Below, in pieces: positions 17,505 to 26,564 of a stretch of 64,000 bases of DNA. The notes below the pieces were generated by a model. That model had not been told where the DNA came from, made no database searches, and saw only the letters and a program-made list of their open reading frames with translations. The DNA is taken from NCBI GenBank assembly GCA_004298045.1, contig SCRM01000020.1, forward strand, positions 1-64,000, given 5' to 3'. The stretch comes from Rhodanobacter sp. Its GTDB lineage: Bacteria > Pseudomonadota > Gammaproteobacteria > Xanthomonadales > Rhodanobacteraceae. The first letter of the stretch is position 1, and each line of letters starts with the position of its first letter. The translations under genes and the position numbers were made by a program.

Positions 17505-19226
17505 ATGCAGCCGAGCGACTTGCCCGAACTCATCCGGCGCACTTCGATCTTTGCGCATCTCGACGATGCGCAGCTGGACGTGCTGGCGCAACGCATGCGC
17601 TGGTTGTGCCTGCCCGGCGGCAAGCACCTGTTCCGCGCCGGCGAACCGGCCGCTGCGCTGTACCTCCTGCGCAGCGGCAGCCTGGGCGTGTTCGACGGAC
17701 CCACCCGACTCATCCACCAGCTCGTGGCCGGCGACTGCGTGGGCGAAATCAGCCTGCTTTCCGGCGGCAACCATCACCTTTCGGTGCGCGCGCTGCGCGA
17801 CTCCGAGCTGCTGCGGCTGGACAGTGCCGCATTCGAGGCACTGATGGAGCGCCACCCGACGACGATGCTGGCGGTGGCGCGCACCGCCACGCTGCGCCTG
17901 CTGCAAAACCTCGAACGCCAGCCTTCGTCGAACCGCCCGCGCACGTTCGCGGTGTTGCCGGTAAATACGAACGTGCCGGCGCACGAGCTTGCCCATCAGC
18001 TCGGCGCGGCGATGGAAGCCTGGGGCAGTTGCCTGGTGATCGATGCCGAGCATGGCCGTGGCCACGGCAGCGACTGGTTTGCCGAGCGCGAAGCAAGGGC
18101 GCAGTTCGTGGTGTACGTGGACGACACCGGCGACCTGGCCTGGCGCCAACGGTGCCTGCGCCAAGCCGACGTGCTGTTGTTGCCGGCGCTCGCCAGCGAG
18201 CCGCCGCGGCCGTGGCCGGAAGCCGCTCCCGGCCATCCGGCGCGCGTGCGCCATCGCCCGCGGCACCTGTTGTTGCTGCATCGGCACGGAGAGGTCGAGC
18301 GCGGCAGCGCGCGCCGCTGGCGCGCCCAGTTCAGCGGCGAGCTGGCGCACCACCACGTGCGCAACGCCGACGACATCGCGCGCGTGGCGCGCTTGGTCAC
18401 CGGCCATGGCCGCGGCCTGGTGCTGGCGGGCGGCGGCGCACGCGGGCTCGCCCACATCGGCGCGATCAAGGCGTTGCGCGAAGCCGGCCACACGTTCGAC
18501 ACCGTGGGCGGCACCAGCATCGGCGCGATCGTGGCCGCCGGCGTCGCACACGGCTGGGATACGCCGACGATGCTGGAAAACTACTTTGCCGCCTTCGTGC
18601 GCGGGCACCCGCTGGCGGACTGGACGCTGCCGCTGGTCGCGCTGACCCGCGGCGCGCGCACCACGCGCATGCTGCGCGAGTATTTCGGCAAGGGCGACAT
18701 CGAGGATCTCGCCAAACCGTTCTTCTGCGTGTCCACCAACCTCTCCGGCGCCGCCCGCGCGGTGCATCGCCACGGCCCGCTGTGGCTGTGGTTGCGCGCG
18801 TCGAGCGCGATTCCCGGCATCCTGCCGCCGGTGCTGCACCATGGCGACGTGTACGTGGATGGCGCGCTGGTGGACAACCTGCCCACCGACGTGATGGCCG
18901 GCGACAGCGTGGAACACATCACCGCGGTCAGCATCCGCGGCGACATCGCGCTGCGCACCGGCATCGAGGATGTCGCCACCCCGCCATGGTGGCGGCTGTG
19001 GCTGCAGCAACGCCACGGCCCGCGCTGGCCCGGCCTGCTCTCCACGCTGGCGCGCGCCGGCATGGTCAACAGCACCGAAACCAGCGAGCGCTGCCGCCTG
19101 CTGGCGCACCGCCTCATCACCCCGCCGCTGGACGCCATCGGCCTGCTCGACTGGAAAGACTGGCAACGCGCGGTGGACGCCGGCTACCGCGAAACGGTGC
19201 GCGTGCTCGCGGCCGAAAAGAAGTGA
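17505..19226 (+). CDS. Patatin-like phospholipase with N-terminal cyclic-nucleotide-binding domain (NTE type)
   Basis: 573-residue protein. Residues about 15-125 form a cNMP-binding-like domain (FRAGEPAAALYLLRSGSLGVF, then GDCVGEISLLSGG). A spacer of about 150 residues with a weak Rossmann-like character follows. Residues about 300-480 form the patatin domain with GGGARGLAHIG, GTSIG and VDGALVDNLP, so the Ser-Asp dyad is complete. The architecture matches bacterial neuropathy-target-esterase-like lysophospholipases, though most have longer or multiple cNMP domains. The activity probably targets lysophospholipids at the membrane. Effector binding (cAMP, c-di-GMP or none) cannot be read from the sequence. 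Confidence 0.86.
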   Translation: MQPSDLPELIRRTSIFAHLDDAQLDVLAQRMRWLCLPGGKHLFRAGEPAAALYLLRSGSLGVFDGPTRLIHQLVAGDCVGEISLLSGGNHHLSVRALRDSELLRLDSAAFEALMERHPTTMLAVARTATLRLLQNLERQPSSNRPRTFAVLPVNTNVPAHELAHQLGAAMEAWGSCLVIDAEHGRGHGSDWFAEREARAQFVVYVDDTGDLAWRQRCLRQADVLLLPALASEPPRPWPEAAPGHPARVRHRPRHLLLLHRHGEVERGSARRWRAQFSGELAHHHVRNADDIARVARLVTGHGRGLVLAGGGARGLAHIGAIKALREAGHTFDTVGGTSIGAIVAAGVAHGWDTPTMLENYFAAFVRGHPLADWTLPLVALTRGARTTRMLREYFGKGDIEDLAKPFFCVSTNLSGAARAVHRHGPLWLWLRASSAIPGILPPVLHHGDVYVDGALVDNLPTDVMAGDSVEHITAVSIRGDIALRTGIEDVATPPWWRLWLQQRHGPRWPGLLSTLARAGMVNSTETSERCRLLAHRLITPPLDAIGLLDWKDWQRAVDAGYRETVRVLAAEKK

Positions 19227-19243
19227 GCGGTTAGACTCGCACC

Positions 19244-19774
19244 ATGAGCAACCTGCGCAGCTACAAGGGCGTGGCGCCGAAACTCGGCGCGCGCGTCTAT
19301 CTCGACCCGCTGGCCGCCGTGATCGGCGACGTGGAACTCGGCGACGATGTCTCGATCTGGCCGGGGGCGGTGCTGCGCGGCGACGTCAACGCCATCCGCA
19401 TCGGCGCCAGGACCAACATCCAGGATGGCGCCGTGCTGCACGTCGCCCACGCCGGCGAGTATGGCCCCGGCTTCCCGTGCGTCATCGGCGAAGGCGTCAC
19501 CGTCGGCCACGCTGCCGTGGTGCACGCCTGCACCGTGGGCGACTACTGCCTGATCGGCATGCACGCCACCATCCTGGACGGCGCCGTGATCGGCGCGTTT
19601 GCCCTGATCGGCGCCGGTGCGCTCGTGCCTCCCGGCAAAGTGGTGGGCGACCACGAACTGTGGGTCGGCAACCCCGCGCGCCGCATCCGCACGCTGGGCG
19701 CCGCCGAGGTGGCGAAACTGCGCTACTCGGCCGAGCACTACGTGGATCTCAAGAACGATTACCTCGCCGGTTGA
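19244..19774 (+). CDS. Gamma-class carbonic anhydrase-like protein (YrdA type)
   Basis: 176-residue left-handed beta-helix protein of the gamma carbonic anhydrase-like family. Hexapeptide repeats run through residues 15-140, with RGDVNAIRIGARTNIQDGAV and the His ligands in VLHVAH and VGHAAVVHAC. The usual GMGA turn reads GMHA here. Many YrdA-type proteins bind zinc but show little carbonic anhydrase activity, so the catalytic role is uncertain. It starts 17 bases after the patatin gene on the same strand and may share its transcript. Confidence 0.88.
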   Translation: MSNLRSYKGVAPKLGARVYLDPLAAVIGDVELGDDVSIWPGAVLRGDVNAIRIGARTNIQDGAVLHVAHAGEYGPGFPCVIGEGVTVGHAAVVHACTVGDYCLIGMHATILDGAVIGAFALIGAGALVPPGKVVGDHELWVGNPARRIRTLGAAEVAKLRYSAEHYVDLKNDYLAG

Positions 19775-19876
19775 GGCCGCGGCGGCGCCGATCCCGGATG
19801 GCCGTCTGGATGGCCGGTCCCGGTCGCGCGGTTCTGCCCGTTCGAGCGGCCATGGCGTTGCGCCCAGCCACGCCGA

Positions 19877-20425
19877 TTAGTGCGCGGCGGCTTCCTCAGC
19901 CGCCAGGCGGGCACTGATCTCGCGCGCCTCGTCCGCGTGTCTCCGGCCGAGCAAGGTGCGTTGCGCATCGAGGTAGCCGCCGAGCAGGGCGAGTTGGTAG
20001 TCGTCCGCGTGCAGCTCGAAGTGCGTGGGGTCGTAGCGGTAGTTGCCGGCATCGTAGGCCCGCAGCAACTGCAGCTCGCGCTGCGCCTCGTCGAGATCGC
20101 CGGCCGCGATCGTGCGCTCGACGTCTTCGCGCGCCGGGTGGAACGCCGCACGCAACTGCGCCAACGCGGTGCGGTTGTGCGGGTCGACCTGCAGCACGCT
20201 GAAATAGAACTCGAACGCGTTGCTGCCCACCGGCGCCACGCGGTGGCCCGCGCGCAGCGAGCTGGCGGCAAGGTCGAGCAGGATGCGCACCCCGTCGGGT
20301 TCCGCCGTCACCGGCGCGGCGCGGACGCGCCACTGCCACCAGCCGCCCAGCATCACCAAAACCAGCACCAACGAGCCGCCCAACCAGGCGCGGCGGCGCC
20401 ATGCCGATGGAACCAATGCTTGCAT
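19877..20425 (-). CDS. Hypothetical membrane-anchored protein
   Basis: 182 residues, not recognised. There is a basic N-terminus and one membrane helix (residues about 14-31, LGGSLVLVLVMLGGWWQW). A periplasmic helical part follows, with tandem-helix character reminiscent of TPR-like segments (AFEFYFSVLQVDPHNRTALAQL, DEAQRELQLL). The pattern DPHNRTAL plus alanine-rich helices resembles the helical linkers of some TonB-like or Sel1-like envelope proteins, but no family can be named. It is convergent with the gamma carbonic anhydrase gene and 197 bases away from aroE. Confidence 0.6.
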   Translation of the reverse strand: MQALVPSAWRRRAWLGGSLVLVLVMLGGWWQWRVRAAPVTAEPDGVRILLDLAASSLRAGHRVAPVGSNAFEFYFSVLQVDPHNRTALAQLRAAFHPAREDVERTIAAGDLDEAQRELQLLRAYDAGNYRYDPTHFELHADDYQLALLGGYLDAQRTLLGRRHADEAREISARLAAEEAAAH

Positions 20426-20622
20426 GCGTTTCGCGCCCTGCCGGACCGCGGCGACGTTCCGTCCGGCGGACGGAGCGTGACCGCGGGCGCAAGCTAGGGC
20501 CGGCGCATGTCAGCCCGGTGACCGGCAGGTGTCAATCGCGAAAACCGTCGGCAGCATGCAATATTCGGTCACGCCTGGACGTCCAGACATCCGCGCCGGC
20601 GACCCCAGCGCCGCGTACCCGA

Positions 20623-21453
20623 TCAGCCGCCCGCGCGCAGTGCCTGATACACCGGCTCGGTATCCGGGCGCTGGCCATGCCACAGGGCGAAGGAGTCGGC
20701 GGCGGTTTCCACCAGCATGCCGAGGCCGTCGAAGGCATAGCGGGCGCCGGCGGCCCTGGCCCAGCTGAGGAACGCGACGGCGGCCGGGCCGTAGGTGAGG
20801 TCGTAGCACAGCGCACGGCTACCCACCAGCGAGGGCGGCAGTTGCAGGTCGGCGCCGAGCACGCCGGCGGAGGTGGCGTTGATGATGAGGTCGTAGCTGC
20901 CGAGGCTGGCGAGGTCCTGCCAATAGCGCGCATGCACGCGCGCCGGCTCGCCGATGGCGTCCACCAGCGCATCCGCGGTGGCGGCGGTGCGGTTGACGAT
21001 GGTCAGCGTCTGCGCACCGGCATCCAGCAGTGCCCACGCCACGCCGCGCGCCGCGCCGCCAGCGCCAAGCAGCAGCACGTCGCGGTCGCGCAGGTCGGTG
21101 CGGTGGCGCTCGGCGAGATCGCGCACCAGCCCATCGCCGTCGACGTTGTGCGCCGCGAGGGTACCGTCGGCCCGCCGCGTGAGCACGTTGGCGGTGCCGA
21201 CGCGGCGCGCCGACGCGCTGGCCTCCGCCGCCAGCGCAAACGCCGCCGCCTTGTGCGGCAGGGTGACGTTGGCACCCGCGCCGCCCCGAGCGAAGAATTC
21301 GCGGACGGTGGCGGCAAACGCCTCTGGCGCCACGTCGATCGCGCGATACGCCAGCTCGATCGAACATTGCTGGGCGAACATCTGCTGGATCTTCGGCGAC
21401 AGTGAATGCGCGATCGGGTGACCGAATACGGCGTATTGCAAGGGCTGGGTCAT
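20623..21453 (-). CDS. aroE: Shikimate dehydrogenase
   Basis: 276-residue NADPH-dependent enzyme of aromatic amino-acid biosynthesis. [11 protein letters not shown] and the catalytic lysine in [11 protein letters not shown] form the shikimate-binding site. [16 protein letters not shown] is the glycine-rich NADP loop, followed by VNRT, which carries the phosphate-binding Arg. NATSAGV and YDLTYGP complete the set. Two starts are possible: ATG 21453 ([11 protein letters not shown]), preferred by homology, and ATG 21480, nine residues longer. Confidence 0.94.
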   Translation of the reverse strand: MTQPLQYAVFGHPIAHSLSPKIQQMFAQQCSIELAYRAIDVAPEAFAATVREFFARGGAGANVTLPHKAAAFALAAEASASARRVGTANVLTRRADGTLAAHNVDGDGLVRDLAERHRTDLRDRDVLLLGAGGAARGVAWALLDAGAQTLTIVNRTAATADALVDAIGEPARVHARYWQDLASLGSYDLIINATSAGVLGADLQLPPSLVGSRALCYDLTYGPAAVAFLSWARAAGARYAFDGLGMLVETAADSFALWHGQRPDTEPVYQALRAGG

Positions 21454-21576
21454 GCGCGCCTCCACAAGCGGGATGGTCATAGTATTGCCGCGCCGGCGTG
21501 ACTTCCGCGCGCATGCCGTCGCAGGCGCTGAGACCTCGCCACGGCACGCTGGCGGCTCGATCCTTGGAGAGCCGCC

Positions 21577-21825
21577 ATGCGCCACCCACCGCTTGATTCC
21601 CGCCGCCGCCAACGCCTGCTCGCCACCGCCCTGCTCTGGCTGGGCGCCGGGACGGCACTGCTCGCCAGCACCCTGGTGCCGGCGCACACGGCACTCCTGG
21701 GCTGGGCGCCGCTGGTGTGGCTGGTGGCGACCCCGCTGGCGCTGCTGTTGATCGTGGAACCCCAGCTGCCGCGCGAACTGGCGCTCGCATGGCGGCCGCA
21801 GCGGCGCGCGCCGCGCTGGCGCTGA
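21577..21825 (+). CDS. Small hydrophobic hypothetical protein
   Basis: 82 residues, not recognised. It has a basic N-terminus ([13 protein letters not shown]), two hydrophobic stretches (about residues 15-35 and 43-62) and a basic proline/arginine-rich tail, fitting a two-helix inner-membrane protein. GGAGAGCCGCC precedes the ATG, so a ribosome-binding site is plausible. It lies divergent from aroE and convergent with the RimK-like gene. Confidence 0.5.
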   Translation: MRHPPLDSRRRQRLLATALLWLGAGTALLASTLVPAHTALLGWAPLVWLVATPLALLLIVEPQLPRELALAWRPQRRAPRWR

Positions 21826-21841
21826 CGCGCGCGGCGCTGGC

Positions 21842-23326
21842 TCAGCGTGCCATGCCCTGGCGCTTGCGTTCCATCCGGCGCAGGAATTCGCGCATCACGC
21901 GCAGGTAAAGCTCGTCGCCCAGGTAGGCGTCCTCGACGCCAGCGTCGATCGAGGGATTGTCGTTCACCTCGATCACCACGGCCTTGCCGTTGACGTGTTT
22001 CAGGTCCACGCCGTACAGGCCGTCGCCCACGGCGTTGGTGGCTTTCAGCGCAAGCTTGACCACCTCGGCCGGGGCCTTGCGCACCGGGATGGTCTCGAAG
22101 CCGCCGGATTTCGCGCCGCCCTTGGCGTTGTGGTTGTAGATCTGCCAGTGGCCGCGCGACATGAAGTATTTGCAGGCGAACAAGGGTTCGCGGTTGAGCA
22201 CGCCGATGCGCCAGTCGAATTCGGTGTAGAGGTACTCCTGCGCGAGCAGCAGTGCGCTGTGCTGGAACAGGCTGTCGCTGGCCTTGCCCAGCCCGGCTTC
22301 GTCCTCGACCTTGACCACGCCGCGCGAAAACGAGCCGTCGGGAATCTTCAGCACCAGCGGGTAGCCAAGCCGCTCGGCGACCTCCTTCATGCCCTTGGCG
22401 TCGTCGCGGTACAGGATCTCGGTGTGCGGCACCGCGAGCTTGCGCGAGGTCATCAGGTCGTTGAGGAAAATCTTGTTGGTACAGCGCAGGATCGAGGTGG
22501 GGTCGTCGATCACCGCCATGCCCTCGCGCTCGGCGCGGTGGGCAAACCGGTAGGTGTGATCGTTGCTGGCGGTGGTTTCGCGGATGAACAAGCCGTCGTA
22601 TTCGGCCAGCCGCTGGTAATCGTCCTTGCCGATGGAATCGACCTCGATCGCCAGCTCCTTGCCGGCAGCGATGAACTGCTTGAGCGCCTTCTTGTTGGAG
22701 GGCGGCAGGTCTTCGGTCGGGTTCACCAGCATCGCGATGTCATAGCGGTAGAGCTTGCGCGTGCGCGGCTTGCGCCACAGCTTTTTCGAGAAGCTGTCGA
22801 GCGCCGCGGCAAACGCGTCTTCCTGGCCGTCGTCCAGCGTGTGCAGGCCCACCGGCCTGATCGAGCTCACCTGCCATACGCGGTCGCGCTCGAACTCGAT
22901 GCGCAAGAGCGGGCACGGAAAGGACTCGAACACCTGCCGGGCGAGATCCTGCAGCGCCGGATAGGCGGTTTCGCCGAAATACACCAGGCTGCCGAAGTCG
23001 GTGGTGTCGCGGCCGCCAGCCGGCAGAAAGTGGGTGAGCTTGGCGTTGAGGTCGTCGATGTCCACGCCGTACAGCGAGCGCCGGCGCAGGTCGTTGATGG
23101 TGCGCACCGACGGCAGCACCTTGTGCCCGCGCGCCTCGGCCAGCAGCGACACGTAATAGCCCGCGCCGAGGTATTTGTAGCTGCGGCACAGGTTGATGAC
23201 GTGGGTGCGTTCGTCGTCGCGGCCGACCGGCTCGCGCAGGTAGTCCATCGCGGTGACCACATCGGCCGATGGATAGTAGGAACCCCAGTCCGAAGCTTTC
23301 TCGACCACAATGACCAGACGGGTCAT
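21842..23326 (-). CDS. RimK-like ATP-grasp ligase with N-terminal RLAN domain
   Basis: 494-residue two-part protein. The N-terminal about 230 residues ([19 protein letters not shown], then [21 protein letters not shown] and [10 protein letters not shown]) match the RimK-like ATP-grasp N-terminal (RLAN) region. Residues about 290-480 form an ATP-grasp fold with [35 protein letters not shown] and [16 protein letters not shown] (metal-binding ENPN-type motif). RimK relatives ligate amino acids onto proteins or small molecules. The ATG at 23326 (MTRLVIVV) begins the domain. It is divergent from the GNAT gene at 23538, with which it may function; see findings. Confidence 0.88.
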   Translation of the reverse strand: MTRLVIVVEKASDWGSYYPSADVVTAMDYLREPVGRDDERTHVINLCRSYKYLGAGYYVSLLAEARGHKVLPSVRTINDLRRRSLYGVDIDDLNAKLTHFLPAGGRDTTDFGSLVYFGETAYPALQDLARQVFESFPCPLLRIEFERDRVWQVSSIRPVGLHTLDDGQEDAFAAALDSFSKKLWRKPRTRKLYRYDIAMLVNPTEDLPPSNKKALKQFIAAGKELAIEVDSIGKDDYQRLAEYDGLFIRETTASNDHTYRFAHRAEREGMAVIDDPTSILRCTNKIFLNDLMTSRKLAVPHTEILYRDDAKGMKEVAERLGYPLVLKIPDGSFSRGVVKVEDEAGLGKASDSLFQHSALLLAQEYLYTEFDWRIGVLNREPLFACKYFMSRGHWQIYNHNAKGGAKSGGFETIPVRKAPAEVVKLALKATNAVGDGLYGVDLKHVNGKAVVIEVNDNPSIDAGVEDAYLGDELYLRVMREFLRRMERKRQGMAR

Positions 23327-23537
23327 GTCATCACTCAGGCAAGCGCGAAAAGGTACGCCCGGGACCGCCCCGGACAGCTGAAAGGCCGCAGTGTGGCACA
23401 GCATGGCTGCGGTACAACCGGTGGCGCTGAAGGGCGCGTAAATCCCCTCCGCGCTGACGTTGTCGGGTGCCGGCGCGCGCACTACATTCCGCCCCGGTCG
23501 TACCGCGCGGCCGCCAGTTCCCCTGTCGAGGCCGTGA

Positions 23538-24020
23538 TTGATGACACCTGCCGCTGCCGTGCGCGTGCGTCGCGCCGAGTTGTTTGACCTGGACGATCTC
23601 GTGGCGCTCGAAGAGCGCACGTTCGACAGCGACCGCCTGAGCCGCACGCAGTACCGCCGGCACCTGGACAGCGACAGCGCGAAAGTGCTGGTGGCGAGCG
23701 CCGGGCCGCACCGGTTTCTCGGTACCGCGGTGCTGTTTTTCCGCAAGCACAGCCGGGTGGCACGGTTGTATTCGCTGGCCACCATCCCGGAGGCACGCGG
23801 GCAAGGCGTGGGCAGTGCGCTGCTGGCCGCCGCCGACCGCCTCGCGCGGCGCCAGCGCTGCAACGCGCTGCGGCTGGAAGTGCGGGTGGACAACCCCGGC
23901 GCGATCCGGCTCTACGAGCGGCTCGGGTTCCACCGCATCGGCCGGCGTTCCGGCTATTACGAGGATGGCGCGGACGCCTGGCGCTACGAGCGGCTGGTCA
24001 GCGGCCCAGCGGCGAGTTGA
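23538..24020 (+). CDS. GNAT family N-acetyltransferase (RimI-like)
   Basis: 160-residue GNAT protein. The acetyl-CoA pyrophosphate loop is EARGQGVGSALLAAADRL, and the C-terminal NPGAIRLYERLGFHRIGRRSGYY resembles RimI-type protein N-terminal acetyltransferases. It begins with two possible methionines (23538 and 23541). The 211 bases separating it from the divergent RimK-like gene could hold shared promoters. The combination of a GNAT and a RimK-type ATP-grasp enzyme suggests a joint peptide or small-molecule modification; the substrate is unknown. Confidence 0.85.
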   Translation: MMTPAAAVRVRRAELFDLDDLVALEERTFDSDRLSRTQYRRHLDSDSAKVLVASAGPHRFLGTAVLFFRKHSRVARLYSLATIPEARGQGVGSALLAAADRLARRQRCNALRLEVRVDNPGAIRLYERLGFHRIGRRSGYYEDGADAWRYERLVSGPAAS

Positions 24021-24681
24021 TGCGCTGCGCGGTGGCGTCGTCCGGCTGCGCGGCCAGACCGCCACCCCGCGTCAGCCGCAGGCTGTAGTGCCCGCCGTCG
24101 ACCAGCGGCACGAAACCGCCCGCCGCGTGCACCGCGGCCACGGCGCCCAAGGCGGACGGAAACTGCACCCGCAGCGTCGCCAGATCGAAGCTGCCGGCCG
24201 CATCCGGCACCACCAGGGTCTGCGGTTGCGGCGCCGCCGCACCGTCGCTGCGGGCGTCGATGCGGTCGAGCCGGTACACCGCCGGCAGCCGTGCCAGCCA
24301 CGAGCCCGGCACGCCCGCCAGCACCACCGCCTGCGCGCGCCAGTCGTCGCCCACCACCTCCGCGCGCCGGCTGCTGCCATCCGGCCAGGCGAACACCAGC
24401 CGCCAGTGCTGCGGCGACAGGATGTGCGCGTCCACCTCGACCACGCTGGTGTCGGCATCGAGCAGGCGATAGCCGCGCAGCGCAAAGCCGCTGGCTCCCA
24501 GCCCCACCGCCAGGGCGAACCCGACGAGACACGCCACGGCGCGGGCCGCGGCCGGCAGCCGTTCGCCGGCATCCAGGCAGCGCCGCACCGCCAGCAATTG
24601 CACCAGGCCGAGCAACAGCAGCACTGCGGCCAGCACCAGCAGCAGCGTGGCCGGCTGGCGCAGCAGCTCGATCGCATTCAT
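23998..24681 (-). CDS. Hypothetical membrane protein
   Basis: 227 residues, no family recognised with confidence. Two membrane helices lie at residues about 9-30 (LLLVLAAVLLLLGLVQLLAV) and 44-66 (ARAVACLVGFALAVGLGAS), followed by about 150 periplasmic residues predicted mainly beta. It is convergent with, and overlaps by 23 bases, the GNAT gene, and is divergent from lptM. Homologues in xanthomonads tend to carry vague names such as multidrug transporter, which two helices do not support. Confidence 0.68.
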   Translation of the reverse strand: MNAIELLRQPATLLLVLAAVLLLLGLVQLLAVRRCLDAGERLPAAARAVACLVGFALAVGLGASGFALRGYRLLDADTSVVEVDAHILSPQHWRLVFAWPDGSSRRAEVVGDDWRAQAVVLAGVPGSWLARLPAVYRLDRIDARSDGAAAPQPQTLVVPDAAGSFDLATLRVQFPSALGAVAAVHAAGGFVPLVDGGHYSLRLTRGGGLAAQPDDATAQRINSPLGR

Positions 24682-24782
24682 CCCGAGGTTTCCCGCAACA
24701 AGGCGTGCGCATGATAAGCCGCGGGCCGCGGGCAGGCGCTCGGTATACTGCGTGACGTTTCGTGTCCCGTACAGGTCACCCC

Positions 24783-24956
24783 ATGCGCCGTCTGTCGCTG
24801 CTCTGCCTCGTCGCCCTTGCCTTTGCCCTCGCCGGTTGCGGCAACAAGGGGCCGCTGGTGATGCCGACGAAAACTCCGGCGGCCGCCGCCACGACGCCTG
24901 CCCCCGCCGCCTCCACTCCGGCACCGGCGACCAGTGCACCGACACCGCAACCGTGA
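24783..24956 (+). CDS. lptM: LPS-assembly lipoprotein LptM (YifL-like)
   Basis: 57-residue lipoprotein. The signal peptide ends in a lipobox (ALAGC) at about Cys19, followed by GNKGPLVMP, matching the CGxKGPL(Y)xP motif of LptM/YifL, which assists LptD maturation. The rest is an Ala/Pro/Thr-rich tail. The E. coli order yifL-dapF-yigA(DUF484)-xerC is preserved here, supporting the call. The dapF start follows by 8 bases. Confidence 0.85.
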   Translation: MRRLSLLCLVALAFALAGCGNKGPLVMPTKTPAAAATTPAPAASTPAPATSAPTPQP

Positions 24957-24964
24957 GCGCAGCC

Positions 24965-25798
24965 ATGCTGGCCTTCAGCAAGATGCACGGGTTGGGCAAC
25001 GACTTTGTCGTGCTCGATTGCCGCCACACGCCGTTCACGCTGAATGAAGACGCGATCCGCGCCCTCGCCCACCGCCGCACCGGCGTCGGCTTCGACCAGC
25101 TCCTGAGCATCGAGCCGCCGCGCGATCCCTCCTGCGCCTACTACTACGGCATCTGGAACCCGGATGGCTCGCGCTCCGGCCAGTGCGGCAACGGCGTGCG
25201 CTGCGTCGCCGCCTGGCTGCACCGCGCGGGCGCGCTGGCGCTGGGCGAAGACGTGCGGCTGGAAAGCCCCTCCGGCCCGGTCACCGTGCGCCTGCTCGCC
25301 GCCGACCGCGTCACCGTGGACATGGGCGAACCGGTGTTCGAGCCGGCGCGCATTCCGTTTGCGGCGGCCAGCCAGGCCGACCGCTACGTGCTCGACGTGG
25401 GCGGCGCGCGGGTGGATATCGGCGCGGTGTCGATGGGCAACCCGCACGCCGTGGTGATGGCGGCCAGCCTGCCGCCCGGCGCGATCGAGCAGCTCGGCCC
25501 CGCGATCACCCGGCACCCGCGGTTTGCGGCCGGGGCCAACACCGGCTTTGTCGAACCCCACGACCGCAGCCACATCGGCCTGCGCGTGCACGAGCGCGGC
25601 GCCGGCTGGACCCTGGCCTGCGGTACCGGTGCCTGCGCCGCGGTGGCTGTGCTGCGCCAGCGCGACGAAGTGGACGAACACGTGCGTGTCGACCTGCCCG
25701 GCGGCCCGCTGGACATCGCCTGGGCCGGCCCCGGCGCGCCGTTGTGGATGACCGGCCCGGCCGCCTTCGCCTTCGAAGGGCAATGGTTGGCGGATTGA
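24965..25798 (+). CDS. dapF: Diaminopimelate epimerase
   Basis: 277-residue enzyme interconverting LL- and meso-diaminopimelate for lysine and peptidoglycan. The two catalytic cysteines are in SGQCGNGVRC and LACGTGAC. FSKMHGLGNDFVVLD is the standard N-terminus and VSMGNPHAVV the dimer motif. The ATG at 24965 is the only good start, since upstream codons fall within lptM. It is the second gene of the lptM-dapF-DUF484-xerC unit. Confidence 0.96.
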   Translation: MLAFSKMHGLGNDFVVLDCRHTPFTLNEDAIRALAHRRTGVGFDQLLSIEPPRDPSCAYYYGIWNPDGSRSGQCGNGVRCVAAWLHRAGALALGEDVRLESPSGPVTVRLLAADRVTVDMGEPVFEPARIPFAAASQADRYVLDVGGARVDIGAVSMGNPHAVVMAASLPPGAIEQLGPAITRHPRFAAGANTGFVEPHDRSHIGLRVHERGAGWTLACGTGACAAVAVLRQRDEVDEHVRVDLPGGPLDIAWAGPGAPLWMTGPAAFAFEGQWLAD

Positions 25799-25862
25799 TC
25801 CGCGCGCCCGACCATCGCACACTCGGCCAGGCACCCGAGGCCGTGGCCGGAGATAAACGCGC

Positions 25863-26564
25863 ATGAATGTTCCCTTGTCCGATGCCGCTGGCGCGGCAAC
25901 GCCGGTGGATGCCGCCATGGTCAGCGACTGGCTGCGCGCCCACCCGGATTTCCTCGTCGACAACCCCGAGCTGGCCGCGCACCTCACCTCGCCGCGCGCG
26001 CAGGCTGGCGTGGCCTCGTTTGGCAGCTACCGCGTGCAGCAGCTGCGCGAGAAAAACGCCGAGCTCGAACGCCAGCTGGCCGAACTGGTGGCGATTGCCG
26101 CCGACAACGAAAAGCTGATGGAGCGCGTGCATGCGCTCACCGTCGCCCTGCTGCGTGCCAACACGCTGGAAGTGGTGACGCGCACGGTGATGGCCAGCCT
26201 CAGCGCCGATTTCCACAGCGAGCGCGTGCGCCTGCTGCTGTTCGGCCACAACTCCGAGCTGCCGCGCTCCGACTGGCTGCGCCAGGTAGGCGGCGGCGCC
26301 TCCGAAGTACCCGAGCTGGCCGACCTCCTGGGCCGGCCAGAGCCGGTTTCCGGCCGCCTGGCACCGGAGAAACTCGCCAGCCTGTTTGGCGAGGATGCGC
26401 CCACCATCCACTCCGCCGCCGTGCTGCCGCTCGGCGACCTGGGCCTGCTGGCCATCGGCAGCCACGACGAGGACCGCTTCCGCCCCGGCATGGGCACGCT
26501 GTTCCTGAAGATGATCGCGGCCACCGTCACCGCCGCGCTCGCCCGTGCCCGCGACCTCGCCTGA
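25863..26564 (+). CDS. DUF484 family protein
   Basis: 233-residue DUF484 protein. The N-terminal segment VSDWLRAHPDFLVDNPEL is the family signature. A coiled coil follows (residues about 60-90, LREKNAELERQLAELVAIAADNEKL split by short breaks), then a GAF-like domain (AAVLPLGDLGLLAIGSHDEDRFRPGMGTLFL). Family members are conserved beside xerC but have no assigned activity. The gene overlaps the xerC start by about 20 bases. Confidence 0.88.
   Translation: MNVPLSDAAGAATPVDAAMVSDWLRAHPDFLVDNPELAAHLTSPRAQAGVASFGSYRVQQLREKNAELERQLAELVAIAADNEKLMERVHALTVALLRANTLEVVTRTVMASLSADFHSERVRLLLFGHNSELPRSDWLRQVGGGASEVPELADLLGRPEPVSGRLAPEKLASLFGEDAPTIHSAAVLPLGDLGLLAIGSHDEDRFRPGMGTLFLKMIAATVTAALARARDLA

Noticed and set aside
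17454-19166. 570-residue minus-strand open frame
   Set aside because: Antisense to the NTE-type patatin gene; low-complexity composition.
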